A stretch of DNA of 64,000 nucleotides from Bombyx mori (GCF_030269925.1 NC_085109.1:4774001-4838000), one strand, 5' to 3'. Numbered from the stretch's first letter, positions 29,600 through 42,269 are shown. Made by a program: numbers and translations. The notes: generated by a model from the sequence alone, not told the origin.

Positions 29600-31314
29600 A
29601 ATCTAAATCTTCAACTTTTTTTGGTGTTTTCGTTTTTTGAATTCGCATTTGGGTGGCAATTGGAGAATATATACACGACAGCGTGAATGCTGTGGTCTAA
29701 CCTGGTATATACAATTGGCATTTTTTTAATTTTGAATTACAGCCTTTTTAGTTAGGATGGTAGTATGCACACTGACACTTTGTGACGCTAATTGTTTTGT
29801 GGATTAATAGTATCACATTGATAATGACATTGACCGGCCAACAAAGGTTGACGATTCCACTGTCTAATTAAGTATAAAATTGATCGTGGTTAACGTCCAA
29901 GTAAGCAGCGTTGACCGTTTGATTTAAACACTCAATACTTTTTCTAATTCACACTGTGTAACTGGTTTCAATAACATTATTTTAAATGTGACAAAAATTT
30001 TGTAACTAGAAAACAGGAACTCCAATCCACATTCCACGGATTAGAAAACTTCTTACCGGTAATATTTATTTCTACTAATCAATAAATATTACATGGTCCG
30101 ACAATATACCTTTCTATTTGCATAAATCAGTCGAGTCTAATTACCCATGACGTGCATTTGCTTTGCAACAAACTATGAGAAATAACGGTAATGTTTTTGT
30201 TTATCCTGTAACCAGGGAGGCGGTATTTAACGGCACACGTGTCTGGAATAAGTATTGTTTGATGCGGAACATGTGGATTAAATAACGCAATAAGCCTTTT
30301 TCCGCTTAATAATGTAATTGCTTCATGTTTTTGTTATGTTAACACAACAAAGGTTAGGTAGACCAATGAATTAATGTTCTGACCTTTCATCATTGCTTAT
30401 TTCCTTTGCCTTGGGAGTCAATGCGTCACATATCGATTCCAACTGTATCTTTTATTCGTATACTACATCGTGTAAGGTTTATTGTAAAATAATTAAAACA
30501 AAAATAATAAAATGTATCATATTAAACTTAAGGCAATTATCGGATTGTCAAATAGCAACACTGTTAGTGGGAGCAATGGCAGTAGTAGGGACGTGACATA
30601 ATAAAAAAGGCGGTAGTCTGAAAAACGACACAGAAATCAGTGTATTCAGTAATGAGCAGATGTCTAAAGATTGTAAAAGTGGAGTTACAAATAAAGCAAT
30701 ACAGAATTGAGTAAACTACTGCACTCTGTGTATTATTTCCTGACTAGTGGAAGTGGAGTTTTACAATCGATAATTATAAACAACAGCAATTTCATCTGTG
30801 TTTATTCATAGCCACAGCAATTCACCGTAAATCAACGCAAAAACATTGACTAATACAAAATTAGATACTTTAAGATCGTACTTCAAAGGCACTTCTTCCT
30901 CACTTCACCTTAATTTTTATATCTTTATAGTAAATTTTTTCGTGAAAATGCTGATGGTGTTTATAAATTGAATCCCAGTAATGAAACTTATGAAATTACG
31001 ACCTGCTGCTGTAATTTTCGTGAAAGTGAAAAAAGCTTTTATTCAACGAAACCAGACAAGAGCAAACGATCTACGGAGAAAAAAATGGAAATATTTTATA
31101 GAAAAATTCTGTGAAAGAATTACATCAACATTTTATCCACCGATACGTCCCGAGGGTCGTAAATTGAACGTTGACGATACCAAATAGCTGATTTCCCAGA
31201 AGAGCGAAACTTTTTATCGTATAATGAAACACTAGTTGGAGTTGTAGGAGATCTTTGATTACAGAGCCAGTCAGTTCCTATTTAAAAGACAAACGAATAT
31301 ACGTATTTAAGAAA
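29600..31314. other. AT-rich DNA, nothing recognised
   Basis: Only short open frames without recognisable domains (for example 30981-31187, Lys/Arg-rich). No repeat family or RNA gene was recognised. Confidence 0.45.
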
Positions 31315-31612
31315 GTCCTCTTATTTTTTCTTATTTCTCTTTCAAAGCATGCACACCTCATTTACTTTCAAAATTCCATCTAAAAACTAAGTTTTTTTTC
31401 GAGACGAGTTCAGTGACTTTGTTATATTAAAAAGAATTTTTGTATTCACGAATGTACCTACTTATATAATCACGCAGTCCTCTTATTTTTTCTTATTTCT
31501 CGTTCAAAGCATGCACACCTCATTTATTTTCAAAGATTATTTCCATTTACAAACTAATTTTTTTTCGAGACGAGTTCAGTGACTTTGTTACATTAAAAAA
31601 AAAAAATGTATT
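31315..31612. repeat. Tandem duplication, period 162 bp
   Basis: A unit starting GTCCTCTTATTTTTTCTTAT and containing CAAAGCATGCACACCTCATT and CGAGACGAGTTCAGTGACTT occurs at 31315 and again at 31477. The second copy is slightly shorter and ends in an A-run. Confidence 0.85.
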
Positions 31613-32072
31613 CAATTAATTTTGTACACAACAGCAACGGTTCATGTAATAATACAATAGATAATTATATTTTAGTTCACAAGTTTAACGCTTATATTTT
31701 ATACGCGATGTTAATAAAATTGTTTTTGCTAAAATTAATTGCGAACAACAACGAAGCCCGAGTTTTTGTTGGGTACAAATAAAAAATTAAATATAAAAAA
31801 CAAACGTTACACTCAGCGTTCGGACAAAAACAAAACAAGAATAATATGAATCTAAGATAGTAGACCGTCGAGTTACTTGCCCAGTAAACATTGGAACGTA
31901 GTTAAACAAAGAAAACGAAATACACGATGAGTTTTATTTAATTCTACTCGCTAAAACGAGCAGGTGAGCTCTCAACACACCTGGTGTTTAGCGGCCCATT
32001 GACATCACGGCGTGTATGAAGACGCGAATTTGAAGACATGAGATCCGATGTTACAATTCCAAGAACGGTTTC
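31613..32072. other. AT-rich DNA with a decayed Bm1 piece
   Basis: Mostly unrecognised. About 31964-32066 looks like a heavily diverged minus-strand Bm1 piece (GGTGAGCTCTCAACACACCTGG and later blocks), directly before a clear Bm1. Confidence 0.4.
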
Positions 32073-32315
32073 TTTATTTATTGCTTAGATGGGTGGACGA
32101 GCTCACGGCCCACCTGGTGTTAAGTGGTTACTGGAGCCCATAGACATCTACAACGTAAATGCGCCACCCATCTTGAGACATAAGCTCTGAGGTCTCAAGT
32201 ATAGTTACAACGGCTGCCCCACCCTTCGAACCGAAACGCATTGCTGTTTTACGGCAGAAATAGGCAGGCTGGTGGTACCTACCCGCGCGGACTCACAAGA
32301 GGTCCTACCACCAGT
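32073..32315 (-). mobile_element. Bm1: Bm1 SINE, 5'-truncated, well conserved
   Basis: TTATTGCTTAGATGGGTGG through the body to GAGGTCCTACCACCAG. The tRNA-like head is missing. Confidence 0.92.
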
Positions 32316-33718
32316 AGATCCGTGGTAAGAATAAGACTTCCTATAGTAGAAGTTCGTTTTGGCAGTGAATCATTGACCGGCGGTTCGTTTTAGTCGCAAA
32401 ACGGTTCGTCTCAGTCGAAATAATATTTAAATTAAACATTTAGCGTGAAATTTTAGCTGTCTTAGCAATACAATATAAAACTCCAAAAAATATAATGTGC
32501 GTAATTACGTAGGGCGTCTTTTCTTGTGACTATTGTTAACATGAACGAACATATTACACATTGAGACAATCTAATAGGCACAAAGTCAATGAGTCTATAA
32601 TAATCCTACTAGATTTATCATCGATAATTGTAATCATAAGTTCAAAAATTGCCTAGTTTCATGACGTTACAAAAATATAAAATATGTTTGTAAGAAATGT
32701 AATTTAATGTCACTCATACATACAGATGAAAGGTAATACACTAGTTTGGCAAAAACTTTCTAATGGAATTTATAAAAGTTATATCAATTGAATGGAACAA
32801 AAACTTCTATTACACTTACCCTTAACACAGTACGGTACGGAATGCCGTGAGATCCAAACCGAATAGTCCTTCCAGTGGACCATATGAATATAACAAAAAA
32901 AAAAAAACGTTTCTCACGGACTCGACAAGCCGAGATAATCTTTAATTCGAGCTGCGGATTTTGTTTTATAGTTAGTTTAATAATCGATTGTTGATTTTAA
33001 TCGGCTGTAAGGAATAATCGATAAAATTTATTTTTAACACGCATAAAACACCTTTAGCGTGTCCTTATATGTCATTTTAAAGTTTCTTAGCGTGCATCGC
33101 ACACAATTATGCAGTGAAATAGAAAAGATAAGCTGCGGTGACATAAAATATGAATATCGAAGACCAAACCATATGGAAATAGTTTGTATAGTATACTCAT
33201 ACCATATTAGACCGATATACGTAGGTATTTATTAACCATGACAAGATCGAAGTAATAATTGTAACAAATCCTGCTTCTTGTGATCTGGAAATTATTATAA
33301 TCCACTCCGTGTTTCAATTTGTGAAGAAACGGACGAAGTTATTCAACTTGTATTAAAAGAGCTACTGTTAAGGCCACTGACTTTGAAAATGGTTCAAATA
33401 TCAACTTCGAAATAGCTTTGTTTAACCTTAGTGACTTTCTACTTTGTCCTGAATCTGATATACACGAAATCCCTTAAAGTCTTCTATCAGACGCAATTAA
33501 TTAAAGCTGTCCTTGTGTGTAAGAAGTTTTGAAATCTTTTAATTTGTTTACAAACTTTATATCTTGAGAGAATTCTAAAAAGGAATCCGAAATGTTAATT
33601 TTCTGAATTACCAAAACAAATTTAAAGTTTTGGGAAACTTCGAAAGTTCAACGAAATAATACAATGCTATGTTGATTTAGTATTTTCTAGAGTTTTCGAG
33701 GTCTTATAATATTATAAA
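32316..33718. other. AT-rich DNA, nothing recognised
   Basis: About 1.4 kb without open frames of note, known repeats or splice-supported exons. Confidence 0.45.
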
Positions 33719-34020
33719 CTAGCTGACCCGGCAGATTTCGTAGTGCCTCAATCGATAAACAAAAGACCTAAGTTTTTATATAAAATAAACTTAAAATTAA
33801 CAAAAGGAATCCGTCCGACGGGGGACACGTCAAAGGAAAAAGAAAATTGTTATTTTTATTTAATTCCGAGCATTTTCATATTTATCTACCTTTTAAACCT
33901 TCTCTGGACTTCCACAAATAATTCAAGAGAAAAATGAGCCAAATCTGTCCAGTCGTTCTCGAGTTTTATCGAGACTAACGAACAGCGATTCAATTTTATA
34001 TAAATATATAAGAATAAAGA
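33719..34020 (-). mobile_element. Non-autonomous Helitron, second family, copy 2
   Basis: Same family as 27795-28036, including CTGACCCGGCAGA and GTGCCTCAATCGATAAA next to the CTAG end (33719-33722, T-flanked). It has an extra internal segment of about 40 bp and a diverged 5' end at TCTTTATTC, preceded by A. Confidence 0.78.
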
Positions 34021-34040
34021 TAAGATAAGATAAGATAATA
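34009..34040. repeat. Short GATAA microsatellite
   Basis: AAGATAAGATAAGATAAGAT, about four units, overlapping the 5' end of the Helitron. Confidence 0.7.
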
Positions 34041-34094
34041 TAGATAGATGTAAGCTAAAGTCGCAAGATGGTCGTTCTCATAATCAGGGTTCAT

Positions 34095-34258
34095 TGTGAT
34101 CAAGCTCAAAGCCGGTCTGGCGTCGAACGGTTACCGGAGCCACTAGACATCATAACGTAAAGGCCACCAGGCTTCGAAATATGAGACCGAAGTGTTGACT
34201 GCATTGACTGCGTCGCGGCAGAAACAGGCAAGATTCTGCTTCCTACCCGCGCGGCCCT
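34095..34258 (-). mobile_element. Bm1: Bm1 SINE, heavily diverged
   Basis: It keeps the order of GGTTACCGGAGCC, TAGACATCATAACGTAAA, GCGGCAGAAACAGGC and CTACCCGCGCGG, with many changes and no tail. Confidence 0.6.
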
Positions 34259-34423
34259 ATAATTCCTAGTCGAATACTCTTGGCAGAGTAGTCGTGGTTG
34301 TCGATGGACAGGGTTGCCTCTTGTCGTCGCCGATCGCTCGCCGTATACTACGTCAGGTAAAATTTAATACAGTATAAGAACCGAAAGACTATACTTGTAT
34401 ACTATACTGTAACTAGATAATAT

Positions 34424-34545
34424 CTTAGAACTTACATCTCAAGGTGGGTGGCGCATTTACGTCGTAGATGTCTATGGGCTCTAATAACCACCTTAACACC
34501 AGGGGGCTGTGAGCATGTCCACCTATATAAGCAATAAAAAAAAAA
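34424..34545 (+). mobile_element. Bm1: Bm1 SINE 3' fragment
   Basis: From TTAGAACTTACATCTCAAGG to TATAAGCAATAA plus A-run. Confidence 0.88.
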
Positions 34546-35005
34546 CAGTTTGTTCTAAGCTTACACAGTGGACTTATCGAAGCGATGTGAAAACACCGCA
34601 CCGGGGAGAGGAATTACCTTTGCTGGGGATGACCTTGACAGATTTATCCTGGAGACGAAACTCTATGATAGTATACAAATTAATGAACATTTCTCGAGAA
34701 CATTCTAATATATAGCGGGTGTGTGTTTTTTTTCTAATAAATGCATGGTTCCCGCTCTGGAGGAAATATTCATATAGCGGTAGACATTTTACTGTCCATA
34801 AAATGATTTCATGATAACAGGTTTCATAAAAAGGTTTTCGACTTTTATTACCGTTATTAAGATTTACACGTACATACATACATACACACGAAATGCGTTA
34901 AACCACACTAGATGCAACAACGGTGATTTGTTTCAGAAACAAAATAACTTCAGCTGAATCAAAATCTATGTCACGTGTAAGCGAAACGAATTCATATCAT
35001 ATGAA

Positions 35006-35433
35006 GTCGTCGTGGCCTAAAGGATAAAACGTCCGGTGCATTCGTAGCGATGCAACGGTGTTCGAATCCCGCAGGCGGGTACCAATTTTTCTAATGAAAT
35101 ACGTACTTAACAATTGTTCACGATTGACTTCCACGGTGAAGGAATAACATCGTGTAATAAAAATCAAAACCCGCAAAATTATAATTTACTGGTGGTAGGA
35201 CCTCTTGTGAGTCCGCACGGGTAGGTACCACCACCCCGCCTATTTCCGTCGTGAAGCAGTAATGCGTTTCGGTTCGAAGGGTAGAGTAGCCGTTGTAACT
35301 ATACTGAGACCTTAGAACTTATATCTCAAGGTGGGTGGCGCATTTACGTTGTAGATGTCTATGGGCTCCAGTAACCACTTAACATCAGGTGAGCTGTGAG
35401 CTCGTTCATCCATCTAAGCAATAAAAAAAAAAA
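35006..35433 (+). mobile_element. Bm1: Bm1 SINE, near full length
   Basis: A full element with an A box in TGGCCTAAAGGATAA, a B box in GTGTTCGAATCCC, the intact body and a 3' CTAAGCAATAA plus 11-A tail. It has the Pol III promoter parts needed for transcription. No target duplication was recognised. Confidence 0.93.
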
Positions 35434-36321
35434 TTGGCTGTTTAAAATCCTGACAGTACCTTGGCGTTGTACCGACTATAAGAACAGGTACGTACGTGGA
35501 TTTAACACGTGCAAGCTTTGCTTACAATGCAGAATAACATGAATTATGGGAATCTTGGTTCAGCTTCTTATGTTACAATCGTAATTAAACGTAAGTACAC
35601 TAATTGAGATTTGTGAGAGAGAAACGAGACAATGTTCACAATAGGTAGATTAGATTTCAAAGCCGAGTTGAAGGTTGCAAAGATTTTTATCGTAAATTAC
35701 GTGAATATAACTAACTTTATTAGTGGTTCTCGAGTCCGCGTCATATTTAGATATACTTTTAATTATATCTACTGAAACATTAACTAGGTTTAATACAACA
35801 AAGTTAGGAGAATCAGTATTATGTATTAGAAAAATCTTGTGAAGTTCTTCGCATCGAGACTTTTGTTTTGTATAATTTTATTTTTATGCTATAATGTAAT
35901 GTTCTAGTCACTAGATTCAAGCAAACCTATGACGTCATCAATGACACAATTAGCATTTATTAACTGTCACCAAGGCTGTTGTTATATCTTAAAGACAGTG
36001 AATTTAGTTAGGGAATAAAGATTGAGTTTTGAATGAACACTTTTTTTAAACTTAAACAAAAGTTCTAAATTCAAGAACCCCACGCTATGATCTATTTTCG
36101 TGTAATACATATGAGACAAAAAGTACTGCATCTAGGTCTTGAAAACATTAATAAAAATAAAATGAATACCGAAAACAAGTCACTCACTGTCATGCGGCAT
36201 CATCAATTAGGATTCCCTGTGTTATGGGAACCAGAGACTGACATACATAATGATATGCGTTTAAATATGTAGATAGATGTACAGATATAGAAAATATCAA
36301 CTACCATTTACGAATTCGGCG
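35434..36321. other. AT-rich DNA, nothing recognised
   Basis: A 61-codon frame at 36087-36272 has no recognisable domain. No repeats or RNA genes were recognised. Confidence 0.4.
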
Positions 36322-36865
36322 AGTAAACTAACCCATAGACACAGCCCACTGAGTTTCTCGCCGGATCTCCTCAGTGGGTCGCGTTTCTGATCCAGAGGTT
36401 GATTTATTTTATTTTATTTTATTTATACTTATTGTACACAAAAGAAAATACAATAAAAAAACAGATTTAAAGAATTCTAAATACTATGTACAAAGGCGAG
36501 CTTAACTCATTCATGAGTTTTCTTCCAGCAAACCATTATCAGAGAGAAATACGATGTATAAGAGGGGAATAGTGTACAATATAAAGCATGATTTTTAACT
36601 AAGCATTAAAAAAAATAATCTAACATTAAATGAAAAATACATATAAATAAAAATACATAAAACAATAACTTAAATACGATTAAAGTGACAGGAAATGTTT
36701 CTTCATTTGACTCTTAAAAACTTCTAGAGAGGAACTAGCACGAATAGGTTGATTCTCCGAAGCGCTGCTCTTGCTAGGGCCAGTATTAGCAACACCTCCT
36801 GGTTTCAGCCCAGAGAGCTCACCTACACGCTAGGGTAACGCTGATACAGCCTCTAAGGCTAAGCA
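36322..36865 (+). mobile_element. LINE 3' tail (BMC1-like), split by another LINE tail
   Basis: The 3' UTR begins at GAGTAAACTAACCCATAGAC and is interrupted after GGTTGATT (about 36397-36404). It resumes at CTCCGAAGCGCTGCTC after a second GGTTGATT and ends AGCATAGGTAGGATAAAA. Confidence 0.8.
36397..36755 (-). mobile_element. Nested non-LTR retrotransposon 3' end with 8-bp target duplication
   Basis: An inserted segment of about 345 bp begins with a TTTTA repeat (TATTTTATTTTATTTTA), the complement of a (TAAAA)n tail. It continues with TACTTATTGTACACAAAAG and a conserved lepidopteran LINE 3' UTR. It is bounded by GGTTGATT on both sides. It is 5'-truncated and lies on the minus strand. The clade (CR1- or Jockey-like) is uncertain. 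Confidence 0.75.
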
Positions 36866-36996
36866 TAGGTAGGATAAAAGAAAAATGACGTAGGCGTCGA
36901 CTCCGATCGAGAATCATACTCGGACCCTGAATACGTTAATAAGGTAACTACTCGTAGCAACACCATTGAGACAACAAGTTTTGATTATAGTACGTA

Positions 36997-37135
36997 CTAG
37001 CGACCCGCCCTCGCTTCGCTTCGGAAACTGTAATTTATTATTGATTTCTCCACTATTTAATGGATGTTATTATACATATAAACCTTCCTCTTCAATCACT
37101 CTATCTACTAAAAAAAACCGCATAAAAATCCATAA
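36997..37135 (-). mobile_element. Helitron-like fragment (third family), 3' end
   Basis: Begins CTAGCGACCCGCCCTCGC and carries the same sequence as the plus-strand copy ending at 49873 (TTAATGGATGTTATTATAC, ATCACTCTATCTA). The CTAG end with a T flank fits Helitrons. I see no clear 3' hairpin, so the class is less sure. Confidence 0.55.
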
Positions 37136-40100
37136 AAATAGTGATAATCGAAGAAAACACAAACGTCACAAAAACAATCTTTTTTTTTTTCGACAAGAGG
37201 CCACAAACTAGATTTTCGCCGATAAGCGTGACTTTTGATTTCGCTTGTATTCCAGGCAATACTTTGATTGACGGGCTTGATGTTTTATTGAGAATGACCA
37301 AGATAATCCATTTTGCCGGAACATTTCTGATGTTTGTTATTTTTTTGTTTACACTTTTGACTTAGTATAAGTTCGAGATATCTAAGTAAATGTCATTAGA
37401 CTGTACACAGACAAAACAAGAAAGGTCTGACTTAGTCTGAACCTATAAATAGTTAACTTGGCAATTCCACAAAGATCTCTAGCTAACCTTTCGTTCCAGT
37501 ATGCACACGCCTTGAAATACTCGAAGAACGGAATTGCAAACACATTACTAATCTTAAATGGACACATCTAACTAAGTGGTATACTGATCTCTTTCATTAT
37601 AGCCTCAGTGTCTTTCAAAGAACTTACGATTCACGCTATCCAAGGTGATTCGTAAATTAAAAAAAAAATTAAGATCTGGTGGTTCCTGATACAATATCAA
37701 TTAAAGGTCGAAAAGTTCGTATGTTCCTATTGTTTTTTTTGTAATTGTATTATAAATAAGTTGATTGATGTACCTACGGGATTTAGTGTTTTAAAACGCT
37801 GGGAGCACCCCCGCAGTAATACTCCTAAAAACTAGCATTCATTATTGCTAGATTGAATAAGAGAATATCTTTAAATTACTTTAGAGAAGTTTATTCTCGT
37901 TTGAGATTCGGAAACGATCTCTTTATATCCAAGAAATCAGCTTTTCTTGAAATACACTTAAGGGTGCTACAAGCATGCAATCTGCTATAAGTTTTCGGGT
38001 ATTCATTTACAATTTTGAAATAGAAGATCGCGTTTCATTGCATTGAAGCAACCACTGTTTATTTAGCTTGGATGCTTCCACGTGAAGATCGTCAGCCGTG
38101 ACCCAGCTTCAGCAGCCACGAGGACGAACCATATGTTTTATGTCGTATAGGGCTAGTTAATCCTATGCTACTAATGGTATTTCACGATAGATATTAGAGG
38201 GAAAATTGCGAAGACATATTTCATAATGTTACTCGCTTAAACAGATAAAGACCTATACCTAATAGCCCTTAAGACATGCGTCAGAATTGCCTGCCGTAGG
38301 GTAGTACGATTTAAAAACGGATCGCCATTATTAGCCACGACTATTCCTGTCGAGACTACCTGACTAAGATAGATTAGAAGGTAGACAAAAGTTTAAACAT
38401 AGTTTGAAATCTACTAATACTATTGACTAAGTATCATTAATCAGAGTTGAAATTTTAAAATTAGAAATTGGCCCAGTCATTGGTTGTTTTCAAAATTAGG
38501 TGTAAATAAAACAAGTATAGTAAAATCGCAAGCGATAGAGTTCGCGATCTAAGGTCAACTTAAGCTAAGCCCAGTGATTATTATGTTGGAGTGAATGATT
38601 CACGCAATGCGAACAAAAAAAAACCATCAATGAACCGTCAACGGTAACTAATAAGAAGACATTCCAAATTAAAAGTCATGACCATCGGAAAGACCAGTAA
38701 CGGGTAACATAATCGAATGATAATAATTATCGATTTAAGTAATTCTGCACAATTGTTTTTTTTTTTGACACCAAATTTTAATCACTACCTTAGAATGATA
38801 ATTGTGTTTATTTAATTTTAAACAAACATCAGTCTTCATATTAAAATAATTAGATTCAACGTACAAAAATACGTTGTAGAACATCGTGGACAACTTGGAC
38901 TGTCATATACAGTGCGTATTTGTGTAATATATTTTTAAAAAATGACTGCAGAGCAGATTTCTGATGCATACATTTTTAGCTTGAAATGTCACTTTAGATC
39001 TATATTTTAGAGATGTAAGATAAGATAAGGCAAGTAAAGTAGGTTAATATTATAATATAAGGCATTTAAGAATAGATTAGCTTTGGATGGATTTGTCAAT
39101 TTAAATATTTCAAATACTAATTGATCTAATACAAGTTTATATGTTTGGATGTTTGTTGAATAGCTAGTTGTATAGGTTTGGTTTAAGCTTCGGACAAAAT
39201 GATAGTGAAACCACAGAGTGTATCCAGTTTTCCATAAGATAGATACATAGATAATATCCATAAATATCACCTTTTTAAGACAAGATTATTTATATAAAAT
39301 TTATTTGGAATTTACATTCCAGTCTAGAATTCGATATCTTAAGTAAAAGAAAAAAGTAACTATTTAAGAAAAAGCAGGTACTACTTTAGAATTCTGAAGA
39401 TGAAAAAATAAATTCAATTCACGATTTATGTCCACATCGGTACAAATGAATTCGATAACTCGATTTGAACTTTAAATCGATACCATCCCTAGCAGTGGGC
39501 ACGAGCTTTAGAGAGCAACGCCCCGGGCACCTGCAACACCACGACTGACATTCCACCAGTCGGCTTCTGATTGCGAATCCGTTGTAAGATCCAAGAAATC
39601 GATTTTGTTCTGTAAGTCGATTTGTCTCGGCCTCAAATATAAATTTAGACGCTAATTCGCGTTTAATTAAGTTTAGATGTAAGTGTTATTTTATGTTGAT
39701 TTAATGTGAGAAGCGTTTTAGTATTCAACTGGTTATTGATTTAGAAGAAATCGATATTTTTTTTCATCATAAATAAAACTTCGTCTCGATTTTTCGTGAA
39801 ATCTTAGTGCATATGTAGATTTGATTAAAATCTTAGAGCTTCAGCACCTACTCACATCTTGTTTGTTGAAACACCATAAATAACACAAAAACTGTGAGAA
39901 ATCATATTTGCAGGACTGCGAACTGGTGTGTAAAGACGTCAAGGGTGATTCTACTGTGATTCAATTTGGAGCAGGTTCCTATTATACATATATTTTTTAA
40001 ATAATTAACCGTTCTTATCGAGCCTGTGTTCACACAATCGACTTCCACGATGAACGAGACCGTAACAAAATCAAAATTTATAAATTCGTAACATCGTCCT

Positions 40101-40874
40101 GTCTCTATCTCTTGCCTTAATGTTACGTAGCTTGTGTTTCGCTTTAACGGGTAGAATAACTGTTATTCCAATTCCATTAATAATGCGACTAAATACGTAA
40201 TGCGTATCTATAACGTCTTCTGTTCGATTCAAAGAATAACCCTCCTTTGATTTAAGCGTGGTCGGTTAAACTTGACAAATACTTCTAGAAAAATCTACCT
40301 TCACTCGCTTTTTAGTCATTTGAAATTTATTAAACCTGGTAATAATAGGTTGACTGGGTCCGAAGAAAGAATACAAAACCTCGTGGCAGCAAAAACGTAA
40401 CTCGCAGATCTCTTGGATCGGAACGATGATCCGAAGCCGACACAAAATCCATTATAAAGTACGTCCACACAAAAACATTTGCACTAGCACGCTGCTAGAG
40501 ACCGTTTCGAAAGAGCCCACGAAGCGTGAACATTCCACCGGCCGAGCATGAGCGAACTAGCACGAACAAAAACGTCAACAAAACACTTTTATCTCGCTTT
40601 CTACGGAATAACAGCAACACGGACAATTCTCAACTATGAAGTCTACGTAATTTTCAAATGAGCAGCTTCTGTGTTTAACACTAAACATACCGTAACGGGT
40701 CAAATGACCCATTTTAAACGTATGCATTGAAAGTGCAAGTATCATCTTATATGCTTTTGCACATTTGACTTTTTGACTTTTTCTTACCAAATAATCTACA
40801 GTTATTATAATATACTTTTTGTTTTTTTTTTTGTTTGTCTTGAGTAATACTTGTCGTATACCATGATCTACTGA
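37136..40874. other. Long AT-rich stretch, nothing recognised
   Basis: About 3.7 kb. The open frames are short and without recognisable domains; the one at 37141-37365 is a hydrophobic, T-rich translation. No splice-supported exon, RNA gene or known repeat was seen. Confidence 0.45.
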
Positions 40875-41045
40875 GTGCTTAGTGTGCGAGTTTTTTAACG
40901 CTCTCGATAGCGTAAAAGTTAACCCAATTTTGTATGCAGTTGGAACAGCGCCCCTAGCGGCAAACGTAGGCGAACGATTCCATTCCACACAAATATGAGC
41001 TAACTTTTACGCTGTCGAGAACGTTAAAAAACTCGCACTAAGCAC
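40875..41045. mobile_element. TIR MITE with ~45-bp inverted repeats
   Basis: The left end is GTGCTTAGTGTGCGAG, T-run, AACGCTCTCGATAGCG, TAAAAGTTAAC. The right end is its inverse with few changes (TTTTACGCTGTCGAGAACG, CTCGCACTAAGCAC). The interior of about 70 bp contains AGCGCCCCTAGCGGCAAACG. One terminal repeat also occurs alone at about 6160-6201. No target duplication was found. The 137-codon minus-strand frame covering part of it is not a gene. Confidence 0.82.
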
Positions 41046-41089
41046 ACCGGCGCGTATTTTATGTCGCCAATACGTTTTGCTCTAAAAAA

Positions 41090-41240
41090 GCGGAGTATAT
41101 AAATCGATTAGAGCGGTGCCAGTGGTCCGTGCGTGCAGCTGCGGCGCATGCTGCTCATAATCCCCCTGTCTTCGTGCCGCGGCACCGTTAAGAGCCGTCG
41201 CGGAGGTTCCGTAGCAAACCGGCCACAATGATTCTGTAAT
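41090..41240 (+). promoter_or_regulatory. Candidate TATA promoter and GC-rich first exon
   Basis: TATATAAA at about 41096-41103 is followed, about 30 bp later, by a sharply GC-rich segment (CCGTGCGTGCAGCTGCGGCG and on to about 41225) in otherwise AT-rich DNA. The spacing fits a TATA-driven start near 41130. No long open frame follows; the ATG near 41228 is closed at once by a stop. It could be a noncoding first exon or chance. Confidence 0.3.
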
Positions 41241-41457
41241 TAACACTATTCAGAACACGCCACTCTGGCAAGACGGCCTTGTTTCCGATTCGACTTGCTA
41301 CGCTATCGTAAATCGTTTATCGCATTACAGAAATTATTCAGGGGGTAATGGACAGGTGAGATTCGACGTTCAACAGATTCTTTTAGAATAATTCTGACCG
41401 CTCAAAATCTTTGTGTTAATTTTTGCTTATTACAAAATTTATACAGACCAGTACTTC

Positions 41458-41648
41458 TTTTTTTCCCTACCTAAGCTGGTAACCTTGAGAGGCTATTCCA
41501 GCGTAACCTTAACTAGTAGGTGAGCTCACGGGGCTCAAACCTAACGACGTTGCTAACATGAACCCTAGCAAGAGCCGTGCTTCGCAGAATCTACCACCGG
41601 ATCGGAAACGCGACCCACTGAGAAGATCCGGCGAGAAACTCAGTGGGC
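41458..41648 (-). mobile_element. LINE 3' tail (BMC1-like)
   Basis: T-run, CCCTACCTAAGCTGGTAACC and the conserved 3' UTR to GAGAAACTCAGTGGGC; 5'-truncated inside the UTR. Confidence 0.87.
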
Positions 41649-41849
41649 ACAAGTACTTCTATACACAATATACTGTTCATGATAAAAGTTTAGTAAGACT
41701 TTTTATTATTGAAAATCAGAATTGCATGTGAAATTCGGTTGATTGTTCATTCGAAATTCCGAATCATATTGCCTTCATTTCAGATATGTCTCCGGAGATA
41801 AAAAAAAGCGCTTTTTAAATTGGAAGCTTCTATTTGTAAGAGATAAATA

Positions 41850-42269
41850 TCTATAGATTAATACGTGAAGCAAAAACTTTGTATCCCTTTTTACGAAAAT
41901 TGCGCGGACGGAGGAGTTTGAAATTTTCCACACTTATAGAGAATATAGAGAAGAAGTGCACAATGCTAATTTTTTTTTTTAATAATGCATAAAAGATACA
42001 TTAAATCAATAAAGAAAACATTACACACACTACATACCATGTATTTGACGCACACACGTATGCATACTATTTATTGTCAAACTTTTGTTCTTGACGTCTG
42101 TGGTCAAATTGAGAATAGATTAAATATTGTTTGTCTTTATTAATATTTTTTTATAGAATAGCCTTGGCGAAATTTGTGATTATAGAAGTATAAAATACAA
42201 TCACAATAGTGTACAAACTTACAATTCCAATTAATTATAGTCGAATTTCGACTACTGCGGGACCTCTAG
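41850..42269 (+). mobile_element. Non-autonomous Helitron, copy 5
   Basis: TC start after A, the palindrome AGTCGAATTTCGACTAC, CTAG at 42266-42269, then T. Collinear with copies 2-4. Confidence 0.88.

Noticed and set aside
35006..35080. A tRNA gene
   Set aside because: The A and B boxes belong to the tRNA-like head of Bm1; the cloverleaf is not intact and the body continues as SINE.
37141..37365. Hydrophobic 74-codon frame
   Set aside because: It is T-rich, lies partly after a Helitron-like fragment, and has no start context or homology that I recognise.
40575..40988. 137-codon minus-strand frame
   Set aside because: It crosses one end of a MITE and a poly-K/T stretch; no domain, no splice signals.
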